Shown: positions 1-9,226 of the stretch, piece by piece
Numbering within the stretch: the first letter of the stretch is position 1
Layout of the letters: each line of letters opens with the position of its first letter
Source of the DNA: Spiroplasma sp. NBRC 100390
GTDB taxonomy: Bacteria; Bacillota_I; Bacilli_A; Mycoplasmatales; Mycoplasmataceae
Direction: 5' to 3'
NCBI RefSeq assembly: GCF_001886495.1
Contig: NZ_CP018022.1
Coordinates: forward strand, 1,116,001 to 1,180,000
Length of the DNA: 64,000 nt
Notes under the pieces: model-generated
What the model was told of the DNA's origin: nothing
Seen by the model: only the letters and a program-made list of their open reading frames with translations
The model's database searches: none
Made by a program: the position numbers and the translations under genes

Positions 1-281
1 ATAACTTCATCAATATTAGTAATATTCTTAAAGTGAACATACACATGGCTTTCTTGGTTAAGGTCTAACCAATTGTTTTGTTGAATACTACTTTTTGCCG
101 ATGATAAATAATAATTATCATAGCCGACGGTAAATTCTTCTGATTCTTCAGTTTTCATGTGATAAATCCAATCTGGATCTTTATATGAAATAAACTCATC
201 AGTATTTTTACAAGCAATAATTGTTGCTGTTGGTGACAAAATAAATGCACTACTAAATAGCGATATTAATATTTTCTTCAT
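1..281 (-). CDS. Lipoprotein, N-terminal part only, downstream of a cobalamin-type riboswitch
   Basis: The frame opens with ATG at 281 and runs off the left edge of the window, so about 93 residues are visible. It begins MKKILISLFSSAFIL and reaches a lipobox-like TIIAC at about residue 24, so it should be a lipid-anchored surface protein. The rest shows no domain I recognise. Its leader contains a B12-type riboswitch (413-584) and a terminator (344-370), both reading toward this gene. I therefore infer that it is controlled by cobalamin, perhaps as a binding or uptake component. That role comes only from the leader. The gene or genes that follow lie outside the window. Confidence 0.8.
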   Translation of the reverse strand, partial: MKKILISLFSSAFILSPTATIIACKNTDEFISYKDPDWIYHMKTEESEEFTVGYDNYYLSSAKSSIQQNNWLDLNQESHVYVHFKNITNIDEV

Positions 282-343
282 ATTCTTTTTGTGCTCTTTC
301 TAGCAAATTAGCAATGGACAATTTAATTCTAGTTATAGTAAAC

Positions 344-370
344 AAAAAAGCATCCCCAAAATGCTTTTTA
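344..370 (-). terminator. Intrinsic terminator in the riboswitch leader
   Basis: On the minus strand AAAAAGCAT (369-361) and ATGCTTTTT (353-345) form a 9-bp stem with a 7-nt TTTGGGG loop, followed by a T-rich run. It lies 63 nt upstream of the lipoprotein ATG at 281 and downstream of the aptamer. It is therefore more likely an attenuator in the expression platform than the end of the upstream operon, though it could serve both. Confidence 0.75.
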
Positions 371-412
371 TATAACAATCATTAAATTATTTGTTTGCAA
401 AATAATTACATG

Positions 413-584
413 ACTCACACCCAGGAGTTATATAATAAGACTAATTAAATTTAGAAAGGTCTACTGGCTTAACTTCATCCTACTAACCGCCTTCCCAAAA
501 AATATTTTCAGTGGCTTGTGGTGTTCGTCCATATCACAGTTGCTGGGACAGCTTAAGATCTACACTTAATTCCCTAACTCTAAA
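413..584 (-). promoter_or_regulatory. Cobalamin (B12) riboswitch with L5-L13 kissing loop
   Basis: Read on the minus strand, the conserved aptamer blocks occur in order. They are a P1 strand TTTAGA (584-579), GGGAATT, then AGCTG and GCAACTGTGA, then the L5 loop with GAACACCAC followed by AAGCCACTG. Next come GGGAAGGC, AGTAGGATGAAG and the B12-box end GCCAGTAGACC (about 469-459), then the closing P1 strand TCTAAA (455-450). About 20 nt further on, ACTC..GAGT (428-413) forms a hairpin whose loop GGTGT is complementary to ACACC in L5, the expected kissing-loop partner. A further 8-bp hairpin (407-385) and a terminator (370-344) follow. What is seen is the sequence and pairing; that the ligand is a cobalamin follows from the family. 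Confidence 0.88.
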
Positions 585-611
585 TAACTATATATTAAAT
601 TGTCTAAAAAC

Positions 612-640
612 ATCATATCATATTTTATTTATCTTGATAA
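612..640 (-). promoter_or_regulatory. Candidate promoter for the riboswitch transcript
   Basis: TTATCA (640-635) and TATGAT (617-612) are 17 bp apart on the minus strand. This places a start near 605, about 20 nt before the riboswitch P1 strand. The -35 box overlaps the stop region of the upstream permease gene. The whole region is AT-rich, so readthrough from the permease operon is a real alternative. Confidence 0.35.
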
Positions 641-1419
641 TAATTAATAACAAAAATTAAACTAAAAAAAGTAAAACCTCACCCAAAACTAATTAAACTT
701 GGCAATCAAATATTATGCAATTCCGGGAAATATGTCAAATTTGGATATAAATTTGAATCTAAAATTCATTCCGGAACCGACCAAAAAAAAGCACTACCCA
801 TAATTGATGATGAATAACTCGGTACTAACAAATAACCAATAACATTTAAAATTTTATCACTACGAACAACTCCCAATGGGAAAAATAAACCCCCTAAAAA
901 AGCAAAAATTAAAAAAACAGAAATTGAAGCTACTAAAATAACTTTTAAATCCTTTGAACAAAGCGCAATTAGAATTCCAATTAATGAAGCAATAAAAGAA
1001 CATAAAATAATTGCCCAAAAAAAACTAAACCAATTAATTCATTCAACATGAATTGCTTCACCATAACTTAGAAAAGCAATTAAAAATAACCACAATGACC
1101 CCACTAAACTGGTCATTAAATTAATTAAAATTAAAACAAAAATTAACTGATAAATTGACCCTTTCAATAAATGCAATTGTCGGGCAAAACTTGTTTTTCG
1201 AAATTCATAAAAAGCAATGGATAAATCAAGAATTCCATTTAAAACACCAACTAGTAAAATTGACCCTGGTAATGCTAAATAACTAGCATTACTATTAAAC
1301 ATATTAGTAACACGCGTACTAATAAAATATAATAACACTGGTAAAACTAATGTTATTAAATAAGTATGCAATGATGTAAATCAATATTTACTAACAATCC
1401 GTAATAATGGTAAATTCAT
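625..1419 (-). CDS. ABC-2 type transporter permease
   Basis: A 264-residue integral membrane protein, starting at ATG 1419 with GGAGG six to seven bases upstream (1422-1426). About six hydrophobic segments are visible, separated by short polar loops. The pattern of paired N-terminal segments, a central FVLILINLMTSLVG stretch and a C-terminal loop before a last helix fits ABC-2 permeases. Several tryptophans are encoded by TGA. It starts 17 bp after the 5-formyl-THF cyclo-ligase stop, so it is probably the last gene of the suf transcript. No ATP-binding subunit is adjacent and the substrate cannot be told. Confidence is good for a membrane permease, moderate for the ABC-2 assignment. Confidence 0.65.
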
Positions 1420-1436
1420 GTTTCCTCCTTGTCTAA

Positions 1437-1988
1437 TTAAGCACTAATAATTGTTTTAATTTTAATATCATGTTTTTCAATTGGTAATGGTGTGGTCACC
1501 AATTGTTCAATAAAAGCTAACCCAATTGCCATCTTGTGATAATTTTTTAAAAAACGATCATAATAACCTTTCCCATAACCTAAACGAAAATTATTTTGAT
1601 CAAAAGCGACAATCGGAACAACAATAACATCAATTTTATCTTTCTCAATTAAAGTTAGTGTTGATCGTGGCTCATAAAGACCATACCGCTGATTAAATTC
1701 TAAATCAGTTGTTAAATTAGTGATTTGATAAAATTGCAAATCATCTCCTACCAGTCGAGGTAAAAAAACATTAGTTTTTGCTGCTAATAATTTTTGCATA
1801 ATTAGAATTGTGTCAACTTCCCCTTTAATAGAATAATAGATAGCAATATTTTTACTTTTTTGAATTATATGATTATTAAAAAAACATTCAAAAATTTGCT
1901 GCTCTTTCTGATACCGCAGTGATGAAGTAATGTTTTGACGTACAATTAGTTTTTCTCGTCGAATTTGTTGTTTATCAGCAACCACCAT
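1437..1988 (-). CDS. 5-formyltetrahydrofolate cyclo-ligase
   Basis: A 183-residue protein of the 5-FTHF cyclo-ligase (MTHFS) family, which uses ATP to turn 5-formyl-THF into 5,10-methenyl-THF in the cytosol. Seen in the sequence are the basic N-terminal segment (RREKLIVRQN), the substrate-side region (YYSIKGEVDT, VFLPRLVGDDLQFY), the family motif LGYGKGYYDRFL near residue 140, and the final strand. Length is normal. Its ATG shares one base with the sufB stop (TAATG at 1990-1986), so its translation is probably coupled to the SUF genes. That ties folate salvage to Fe-S assembly in expression, though no direct biochemical link is implied. Confidence 0.92.
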   Translation of the reverse strand: MVVADKQQIRREKLIVRQNITSSLRYQKEQQIFECFFNNHIIQKSKNIAIYYSIKGEVDTILIMQKLLAAKTNVFLPRLVGDDLQFYQITNLTTDLEFNQRYGLYEPRSTLTLIEKDKIDVIVVPIVAFDQNNFRLGYGKGYYDRFLKNYHKMAIGLAFIEQLVTTPLPIEKHDIKIKTIISA

Positions 1989-3400
1989 TAACCAACACTA
2001 CCTTCCATATCCATCTTAATTAATTGATTCAGTTCAACAGCATATTCCATTGGCAATTCTCTTGTAAAAGGTTCTAAAAACCCCATTATAATCATTTCTA
2101 AAGCTTCTTGTTCTGATAAACCACGACTTTGTAAATAAAATAATTGTTCTTCTGACACTTTGCTAACCGTCGCTTCATGTTCAATTTGTGATTCATTATT
2201 ATAAACTTTATTTTGTGGAATTGTATCTGAATGTGATTTTCCATCTAAAATTAAGGTGTCACATTCAACACGTGCTTTTGAATATTGTGCTTTTGGTCCA
2301 ATGTGAACTAACCCACGATAATTAGCTGTTCCCCCATTAAAGGTCATTGATTTTGAAATAATTTTTGAAGAAGTATTTTTCCCCAAATGAATCATTTTTG
2401 AACCAGCATCTTGAATGACATTTTCTTTTGCCACAGCAATTGAGATACACTGTCCTTTACTGTTGTTTCCTTTTAAAATAACACTAGGGTATTTCATATT
2501 AATTTTTGATCCAATATTACCATCAATTCATTCCATTTGTCCATTTTCTTCAACAATACTTCGTTTTGTTACTAAGTTTAGAACATTATCACTTCAATTT
2601 TGAACTGTTGTATAACGCATTTTAGCATTTTTCCCAACAAAAATTTCAACAATTGCAGCATGAAGAGAATCACGAGAATAAACTGGGGCAGTACATCCTT
2701 CGATATAATGTAACTCAGCATCATCTTCAACAATAATTAATGTTCGTTCAAACTGCCCACTATTTTGGTAATTAATACGAAAATAAGCTTGTAATGGTTT
2801 ATCTAGTTTAACACCCTTAGGAACATAAATAAATGACCCTCCTGACCACACCGCACTATTTAAAGCAGCATATTTATTATCCGTATTTGGAACTAATGTT
2901 CCAAAATATTTTTTAAATAACTCCGGATGTTCGCGAAGAGCGGTATCACAGTCTAAAAAGATGACCCCTTTTTCTTCAACCTCTTTTAACATGCTACCAT
3001 AAACTGGCTCACTATCATATTGTGCCTTTATTCCTGCTAAATAATCTCGTTCCGCTGCTGGTAATCCTAAACGATCAAAAGTATTTTTAATTTTTTCTGG
3101 TACTTCTTCTCATTTTGTCGCAATATGGTCAGTTGGTTTAATATAGTAGATATAATCATCAAAATTCATAAATTCTAAATTTGGTCCTCAACTTGGATTA
3201 TTAATTTTTAAGAAATTACGATATGATTTTAAACGATATTCCCGCATTCACGCTGGTTCCTTTTTATGATCTGAAATTTCATTAATAATATCTTCATTAA
3301 GACCTTTCCCCGTATTATAGTAAGAAATATCTCCGTCATTAAAACCATACTTATAACTAGAAATTTCTTTAATTTGTTTTTCTTGTTTTAACTTTGGCAT
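1988..3400 (-). CDS. sufB: Fe-S cluster assembly scaffold SufB
   Basis: A 470-residue SufB, the scaffold subunit of the SufBCD complex on which Fe-S clusters are built. It starts at ATG 3400 behind a strong AGGAGGTG (3414-3407). Recognisable stretches include [10 protein letters not shown] near the start, WREYRLKS-like text with TGA for Trp, the core beta-helix region ([29 protein letters not shown]) and the C-terminal [17 protein letters not shown] shared by SufB and SufD. Length matches the family. It is the last SUF gene, after sufU, and overlaps the 5-FTHF cyclo-ligase start by one base. Confidence 0.96.
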
Positions 3401-3414
3401 TAATAACACCTCCT

Positions 3415-3870
3415 TTATTTTTTGTTGTTTGTATTTAATAAATTTAATAATAAAGTTTGAAAACCACTAATACCAATTGTGGCACATTTAATTCGATTGG
3501 GTTGTTTTGCAATATTAATAAAAGCGATTAATTCATTTAACTTTGTTTCATCATATGGCTTATCAAAAACCATGGCAAGATAATTGTCAATAATTGCTAA
3601 TCCTTCATGAATCGTTTTTCCTTCTAATTCTTGGGCCATAATATCTGTTGATGCGGTTGAGATTGCACACCCAACACCATCAAATCGTGCCATCATAATT
3701 TTTTCGTCTGTCACAATTAATTCTAAATGAATATCATCAATACATGATTCAGAAGCTTGATGAATTGAATGTGCCGTTGTCTTTTTAGTTAATCCCTTAT
3801 GCTGTGGTTCTGAATAATGTTCCATAATAATTTGTCGTAAAAACATTGGATCATTTTTATCAAATTCCAT
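3415..3870 (-). CDS. sufU: SufU, zinc-dependent sulfur acceptor/transferase
   Basis: A 151-residue SufU of the IscU-like fold. In Gram-positive relatives this zinc protein takes sulfur from the SufS cysteine persulfide. The three expected cysteines are visible in ESCIDDI, GVGCAIS and NRIKCATIG, along with the conserved aspartate just after the first cysteine. Its start codon directly follows the sufS stop (TAA ATG at 3873-3868), and sufB follows after 14 bp with its own ribosome-binding site. Gene order sufC-D-S-U-B is the Firmicute type. Confidence 0.93.
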   Translation of the reverse strand: MEFDKNDPMFLRQIIMEHYSEPQHKGLTKKTTAHSIHQASESCIDDIHLELIVTDEKIMMARFDGVGCAISTASTDIMAQELEGKTIHEGLAIIDNYLAMVFDKPYDETKLNELIAFINIAKQPNRIKCATIGISGFQTLLLNLLNTNNKK

Positions 3871-5100
3871 TTAAACCAACCTTCCTAAAAAAGCTGTTTC
3901 ATTAGCCAGTGCTATTACTAATGAATCAATATCTTCATAACTGTTATAGATTGAAAAACTAACTCGAATTGTATTTTTTTCCGGAATAATTTCTCCAATT
4001 AAACGAGCACAATGATCACCACTTCGAACTGTAATCTTATTACGACTACCCAAATGCGTAGCAACATCTTGACAAAAAACATCTTTTACATTAAACACTA
4101 GTGTTCCTGCTTTAGCATCAGCATTATAAATAATAACCTTGTCTTTTAATTTCTCCTTAAATTGTTCAAGCGCATATTGTTTTAACTGATGTGTATAATT
4201 AATAATTTCTTTTAATGTAAGGCCATTAACAAAATCAATTGCTGCTCCAAATCCAAAAATATCGGCAATATTAGGTGACCCCGCTTCTAATCGTTCTGGC
4301 AAACCTTTCAAAAGATAATCTAAACCATTAACTTCAATCCGTGCGTTCATTCCTCCACCAACAATCAATGGTTTTAATTTCAATAATAATTCTTCTTTTC
4401 CTCACAAAATTCCAATTCCAGTTGGCCCAAAAATTTTATGAGCAGAAAAAGTAATAAAATCAGCATTTCATTTTTGAACATCAGTTGGCATATGAATAAT
4501 TCCTTGCGCACAATCAACTACAACAATTACTTCTGGATTGATTTTTTTAATCATTGCAATAATTGCAATTGGATCATTTTCATAACCTAAAATATTAGGA
4601 ACATTAGCAAAAGAAACAATTTTTGTTTTAGCAGTAATCACTTTGGCCAATTGCTCTAAATCAATTCGAAAATTTTTTTCAGCTAAGAATTTAACATGAA
4701 CTTTTTTCTCTAATGCTAAACGATATCATGGCAAGATATTCGCCCCATGCTCTTGTTTTGTAATTAAAATTTCATCCCCCTCATGTAGAAAGTCACTTAA
4801 ACCAAAAGCAATTTGATTTAAACTATACGTTGTTCCAGGGGTAAAAATAATTTCCTTATTTTTTTTAGCATTAATAAAATGTTTAATTTTATCGCGAATC
4901 ATTTCATATTGGACATGTGTTTCATACCCTAAATCACTATCGGTATTATGTGGATTAGTTCCATAGTGACTATAATAATTATTAATTGCATCAATCACAA
5001 TTTGAGGTTTTAAACTAGTAGCTGAACTATCAAGATAAATTTGGTCAGCATTGTTTTTAAAAAAGGGGAATTCTGCTCTCATTTTTCTATAATCAATCAT
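3871..5100 (-). CDS. sufS: Cysteine desulfurase SufS
   Basis: A 409-residue PLP-dependent cysteine desulfurase that releases sulfur from cysteine and passes it to SufU. It begins MIDYRKMRAEFPFF and has the LDSSATSLKPQ and HYGTNPHN N-terminal signatures. The PLP lysine sits in FSAHKIFGPTG (about residue 222), and the persulfide cysteine in SGDHCARL (about residue 364). The sequence around that cysteine departs from the common GHHCAQP form but keeps the catalytic residue. Some Trp residues are TGA-coded, so the gene appears broken under the standard code but is whole. It lies 2 bp after sufD and abuts sufU. Confidence 0.95.
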
Positions 5101-5102
5101 AC

Positions 5103-5936
5103 TTATTCTCCAATTTCCTTATCAATTTCATCAATAATATTTTTTTGTAATGTTTCATCTTCAATTGCATCAATCACATTTTTAAAATACCCCATACAAA
5201 TTAATTTTCGTGCTTGGTTGACTGTTAAACCCCTTGTTTGTAAATAAAAAATTTGTTCAGGGTCTAACATTCCAACAGCATTAGCATGACTTGCCTTAAT
5301 ATCATTTTCATCAATTAATAAAATTGGATCAGAAATTGCTTTTGAGGTCTTATCAAAAACTAATAATCTTAACTCTTGGTGGGCTTCTGATTTACTCATT
5401 GTTTTTTCAATGTGACTAGTACATTTAACTGTTTGTAATGAATTATCCTTTGCGATTGAATACGTTTTAATATCACTTTCAGTTCCCGGTGCCAAATGAT
5501 GCGCATAAATAATCGCATTTTTATGATAATTATGGGTTGATAAACTTGCTAAATAATATTTAAGCGAACTACGCTTGCCTTGTAAATTAAACGTAACATT
5601 TTCAGTAATATTACTATTAACAATGTTTAGATGATAAACATTAACATGAGTTTTTTCTAAAACATTATAAAAAAGATTAGCAACTTGTTCACATTCACGG
5701 TTTTTATAAATATTAATAATGTTAATTTGATTTTGAGCAGGAATATTATAGTTAATTGTTGCTTCGGCAGTTAAATTTAAAAAAATTAAAAAAGTCTTAT
5801 TAACAACATTAGCCGCAAAATTAAGATTAATAACTTCACCAGGATTAGTATTTTCAATTGTTAAGTTTTGCATTGCGCCATTAATTGAAAGATTATCACT
5901 AACAACTTCTTCTTGTTGGTTCAGTAAAACTCGCAT
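5103..5936 (-). CDS. sufD: SufD, Fe-S assembly complex subunit (short form)
   Basis: A 277-residue SufD, partner of SufB in the SufBCD complex. The C-terminal half has the family text: beta-helix strands, SHIEKTMSKSEAHQELR, DPILLIDENDIKASHANAVG and YLQTRGLTVNQARKLICMGYF. The conserved histidine in ASHANAVG is present. It is much shorter than the usual 420 or so residues because the N-terminal helical region is missing, a reduction I infer to be lineage-specific rather than a truncation, since the start is clean. It lies between sufC (2-bp gap) and sufS (2-bp gap). Confidence 0.92.
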   Translation of the reverse strand: MRVLLNQQEEVVSDNLSINGAMQNLTIENTNPGEVINLNFAANVVNKTFLIFLNLTAEATINYNIPAQNQINIINIYKNRECEQVANLFYNVLEKTHVNVYHLNIVNSNITENVTFNLQGKRSSLKYYLASLSTHNYHKNAIIYAHHLAPGTESDIKTYSIAKDNSLQTVKCTSHIEKTMSKSEAHQELRLLVFDKTSKAISDPILLIDENDIKASHANAVGMLDPEQIFYLQTRGLTVNQARKLICMGYFKNVIDAIEDETLQKNIIDEIDKEIGE

Positions 5937-5938
5937 TG

Positions 5939-6754
5939 TTATTTTCCTTTTTGCGCAGCACAGCCAATTCCTGTTAAAGGTTTTGTCTCTGCTGTTTTAT
6001 TATCAAATGTTAAGTTTAATTCCTGTAATAATCATTCATAACCCTCTTCATTAATTTTTTTAACTAAACTATAATCACCACTTTTAACAATTTTCCCTTT
6101 AACAATCACATGAGCGTGAGTTGGCTGTACTAAATTGAAAAAACGATCATAATGTGAAACAATAATTGCTGAAAAATTTTCTTGACGCATTTTATTTAAT
6201 TCAGCACTAACAACATTTAAAGCATCAACATCTAACCCCGAATCAATTTCATCAATCAGAGCTAGCGTTGGTCTTAATAAATTTAATTGTAAAATTTCGT
6301 TCTTTTTCTTCTCCCCACCAGAAAAACCCGTATTTAAATAACGACGAATCATACTATCATCAATTTTTAAATTCTTAATATTATGATTAATATCATTATA
6401 TAATTGTGGTAACTTAATCGGAACATCACGATGAGCATTAATAATTGCTTTTAAAAAATCTAAATTTAAAACTCCAGAAATTTCAACTGGTGATTGCATT
6501 GCAAAAAAAACACCCATTTTACTACGCTCATTAACTGTTTTATTTAAAATGCTTTCACCATCAATTAAAATATCCCCACTTTCCACCGTGTAACTAGGAT
6601 GCCCCATAATTGTTGATAATAAAGTTGATTTTCCATTTCCATTTGGACCCATTAAAGCGTGAATTTCATTAATATTAACAGTTAAATTTAAACCATTTAA
6701 AATCATCTCATTATCAGCAGAAACAAACAAATCTTTGATCTCAATTTTTTGCAT
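5939..6754 (-). CDS. sufC: SufC, Fe-S assembly ATPase
   Basis: A 271-residue ABC-type ATPase that drives the SufBCD scaffold. Visible motifs are Walker A GPNGNGKSTLL (about residue 36), the Q-loop in FFAMQSPVEISG, the signature FSGGEKKKNEILQL, Walker B LALIDEIDSGLD and the H-loop VSHYDRFF. The C-terminal tail of about 30 residues after a TGA-coded tryptophan (ending CAAQKGK) is longer than usual. It is the first gene of the operon, with AGAGGAGGGG 8-15 bases before the ATG at 6754. Its promoter must lie in or next to the 42-bp palindrome at 6819-6860. Confidence 0.95.
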
Positions 6755-6818
6755 TTTTACCCCTCCTCTTAAGAGCTTCTTGTGGCATTTTCAAGTGAAA
6801 TATCTTTATTTTTTTAAA

Positions 6819-6860
6819 AATAAAGTCTACTTTTATTGTACAATAAAAGTAGACTTTATT
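6819..6860. repeat. 42-bp perfect palindrome between divergent sufC and lipoprotein genes
   Basis: Two 21-bp arms match without error around the centre TTGT|ACAA (6836-6843); each arm contains AGTCTAC/GTAGACT flanked by T- and A-rich stretches. It sits between two genes that read away from each other, so a shared terminator is unlikely. The central TTGTAC can serve as a -35 box in either direction. An operator, or a hairpin at the start of a leader RNA, is possible. Confidence 0.85.
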
Positions 6861-6865
6861 ATAAT
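6836..6865 (+). promoter_or_regulatory. Promoter of the plus-strand lipoprotein pair
   Basis: TTGTAC (6836-6841) and a consensus TATAAT (6860-6865) are separated by 18 bp. The -35 box is the centre of the palindrome, and the rest of the right arm fills the spacer. The expected start is near 6872, which gives a leader of about 70 nt containing a GTACTT...AAGTAC inverted repeat. Confidence 0.6.
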
Positions 6866-6943
6866 TTTTTAATAGAATGTACTTAGTATTTTTTTATCAA
6901 AAAGTACAAAAAAATAAAAAGTCAAAAGGAAGGATGAACCAAA

Positions 6944-9226
6944 ATGAAAAAACTCTTATCAGTACTTAGCAGTATGGTAATAGTCGGGGCAACAGTTTCT
7001 GGGGTAGTGTCTTGTAGTAATAAAGAAAATAACAACCAACATAAAAATGGGAATGGTGATAGTATTTGAGCTTGAATCCCAGGAATTTATGGTGGAAAAC
7101 AAATTACTTCCCCTGATATTTGAAGTGTTTTAGCAAATCCCTTTGTTGATGCCGGAAACGGAACATGAACAAATGACCCATCACAGTGAGATGGTGCAAC
7201 AAGAATCAAAATGTCAGCGCAATTAACGCAAATTTTAAGTGTGGCAATTTTAGCCAATCCTGATAAATTTTTCCCAACTGCGCAAGCAACAGTTGGTGAT
7301 ATTGCAGACTATAAAGATTTAAAAGACATTTTAAAAGACCAATGAAATTTATTAGTTCAAAACACAAACAACACTGTTGAGAAAAAGAAACAAAATTTTA
7401 AAGATAGCGACCAAAAAAATTGAGAAAAAAAATATCATGATTTTTTAGACTCAAATTATAAGGATATTACTGGTGCTAGTGGAAATAAAAAATATGAGAT
7501 TGAAGAGCAAAATTATAAAGCCGCGATTATGACAACCGGTGCTGATGGAGGAATTAGTGCAACACAAATGCTAACTAACATTCTATTAAACAATAATATG
7601 CGAACATATCAAACCAACACAACTGAAACATCAGTATCTAAATTAAGTTCTTTTGCTGATTTCCTTAAAGGAGGAGGACAAGCAAAAGATTGAAATACTA
7701 GCGATCAAAACTCGCGAACACAAGTAGCCTTAGCCTTCAGTTGAGATAATGCAAATGGAAATTTCGGAGCAAAATTAAGTCAATTAACAATTGCAGAAAT
7801 TAATACTCGTTTAGAAACAATTGCAACAAATTTAAAAACAGAAAATTTTGATGTTACTAAATATATGGTGAAATTTCCACCAGTAGCAACACCTGTTTTT
7901 ACTAATGCAAGTCCAACAGCAATTGGAAAACCATTTTTGGCACAATCATATGATCCTGGACAATATTCATTATTTCAAAAATACCTTGTTGAAAAATGAT
8001 TCCAAAATGAAAAACCATTAGCTGTCTCAAAAATAACTTATGCTTTTAAATCGGGAGTAACACCAACAGATACTGGCTTTACAAAAGATAGTTTTGATGA
8101 AAATGTTCAAAATCAAATTAATACTGATTTAACTGCTTTAAAAAATGCATCAAATTGAGATGATTTTATTAGCAATAGTAAAGGAACTGCAACACCATCA
8201 ACGGATTTATTAACGCTAAGTACCCAAGCAGATGCTGTTAAATCTAATATTTTAAAAGCAAGTGTTTATGACAGTATTGGCGCTACAGCAACAGTACCAG
8301 CTGGTGATTTAGATGCAACAGTAACTGCTATTGGAAGAAAAAATACTGCTGATGCGATTAGCGGGAATTGAACAATTGGAACTACTAAGGATATGGTAGT
8401 TGCTTTCTTTGATACAAATGGACTAAATTTAGTTCATCTTGATGGTCGTGAATATTTAAGCGACGCGACTGCAACATCATATAGTTCTTATAATAGTGAT
8501 TGACAATTTGAAAGTTTGAATTATTCAAATATTGCCTATAAAGCAATGTCTGATAAATCACAAATTCTGACAACAGACAAAGCACAACAAAAAATGAATA
8601 CACAATTTGCTAATGCCCAATATTTATGATATTTAACAAACCGTAGTTTAGTTAATAATGATAGTATCAGCAAACTTAAATTTAAAGTTTTAGACGAGGT
8701 GAAGAAATACGCTACATTAACTTCATCTTCTGGTTCAGCTGATGATAAAACATGATGGTTCTGAATTTATGACTTTTTCAATAATTTTAATAATAAGATT
8801 CTCCAAAATGGAGCTAGTCCTGAGCAATGATTAAAAAACTTTATTACTTTTAAAGATGGCCAAGGGCACAATAATGCTGATTGATTTACCTTAATTATTA
8901 GTGCGATGACAACAAACTTATCAGGAGGAGCAGTTCAACGCTTATATAGTAGTTTTGAAGCAGAAAATAAAACAATTCAAGGTTATAAAACTGGTGGACC
9001 TGCAGCAGAAATTAAAACAAAACCTATTGTTGATAAAATTGCTCAATCAAAATACTGAGATGAACAAATTACAACAAATTATTCAGGAACTCATATCAGT
9101 CCTGCCCAGACTCCCTTTTGAGTACATCAATTTAAAACATGAGAAACAGATAAAACAAAATATTATAATAACGGTGATCAAAATTGATATCGTGATGACT
9201 TTAGCACAATAGGGGGTAGAAGATAA
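6944..9226 (+). CDS. Large lipoprotein of unknown function, first of a pair
   Basis: A 760-residue predicted lipoprotein. ATG 6944 follows AGGAAGG with about 10 bases between. The signal peptide MKKLLSVLSSMVIVG ends in a lipobox before Cys25 (GVVSC). The mature part is rich in Asn, Thr, Lys and Trp, most Trp being TGA-coded, and has no domain I recognise. Before code 4 is applied the frame looks shattered, but there is no internal TAA or TAG. The stop overlaps the ATG of the next lipoprotein (TAATG at 9224-9228), so the two are translationally coupled and probably act together at the cell surface. Confidence 0.85.

Noticed and set aside
6819-6860. The palindrome as a two-way transcription terminator
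   Set aside because: The flanking genes diverge from it, so no transcript needs to end there.
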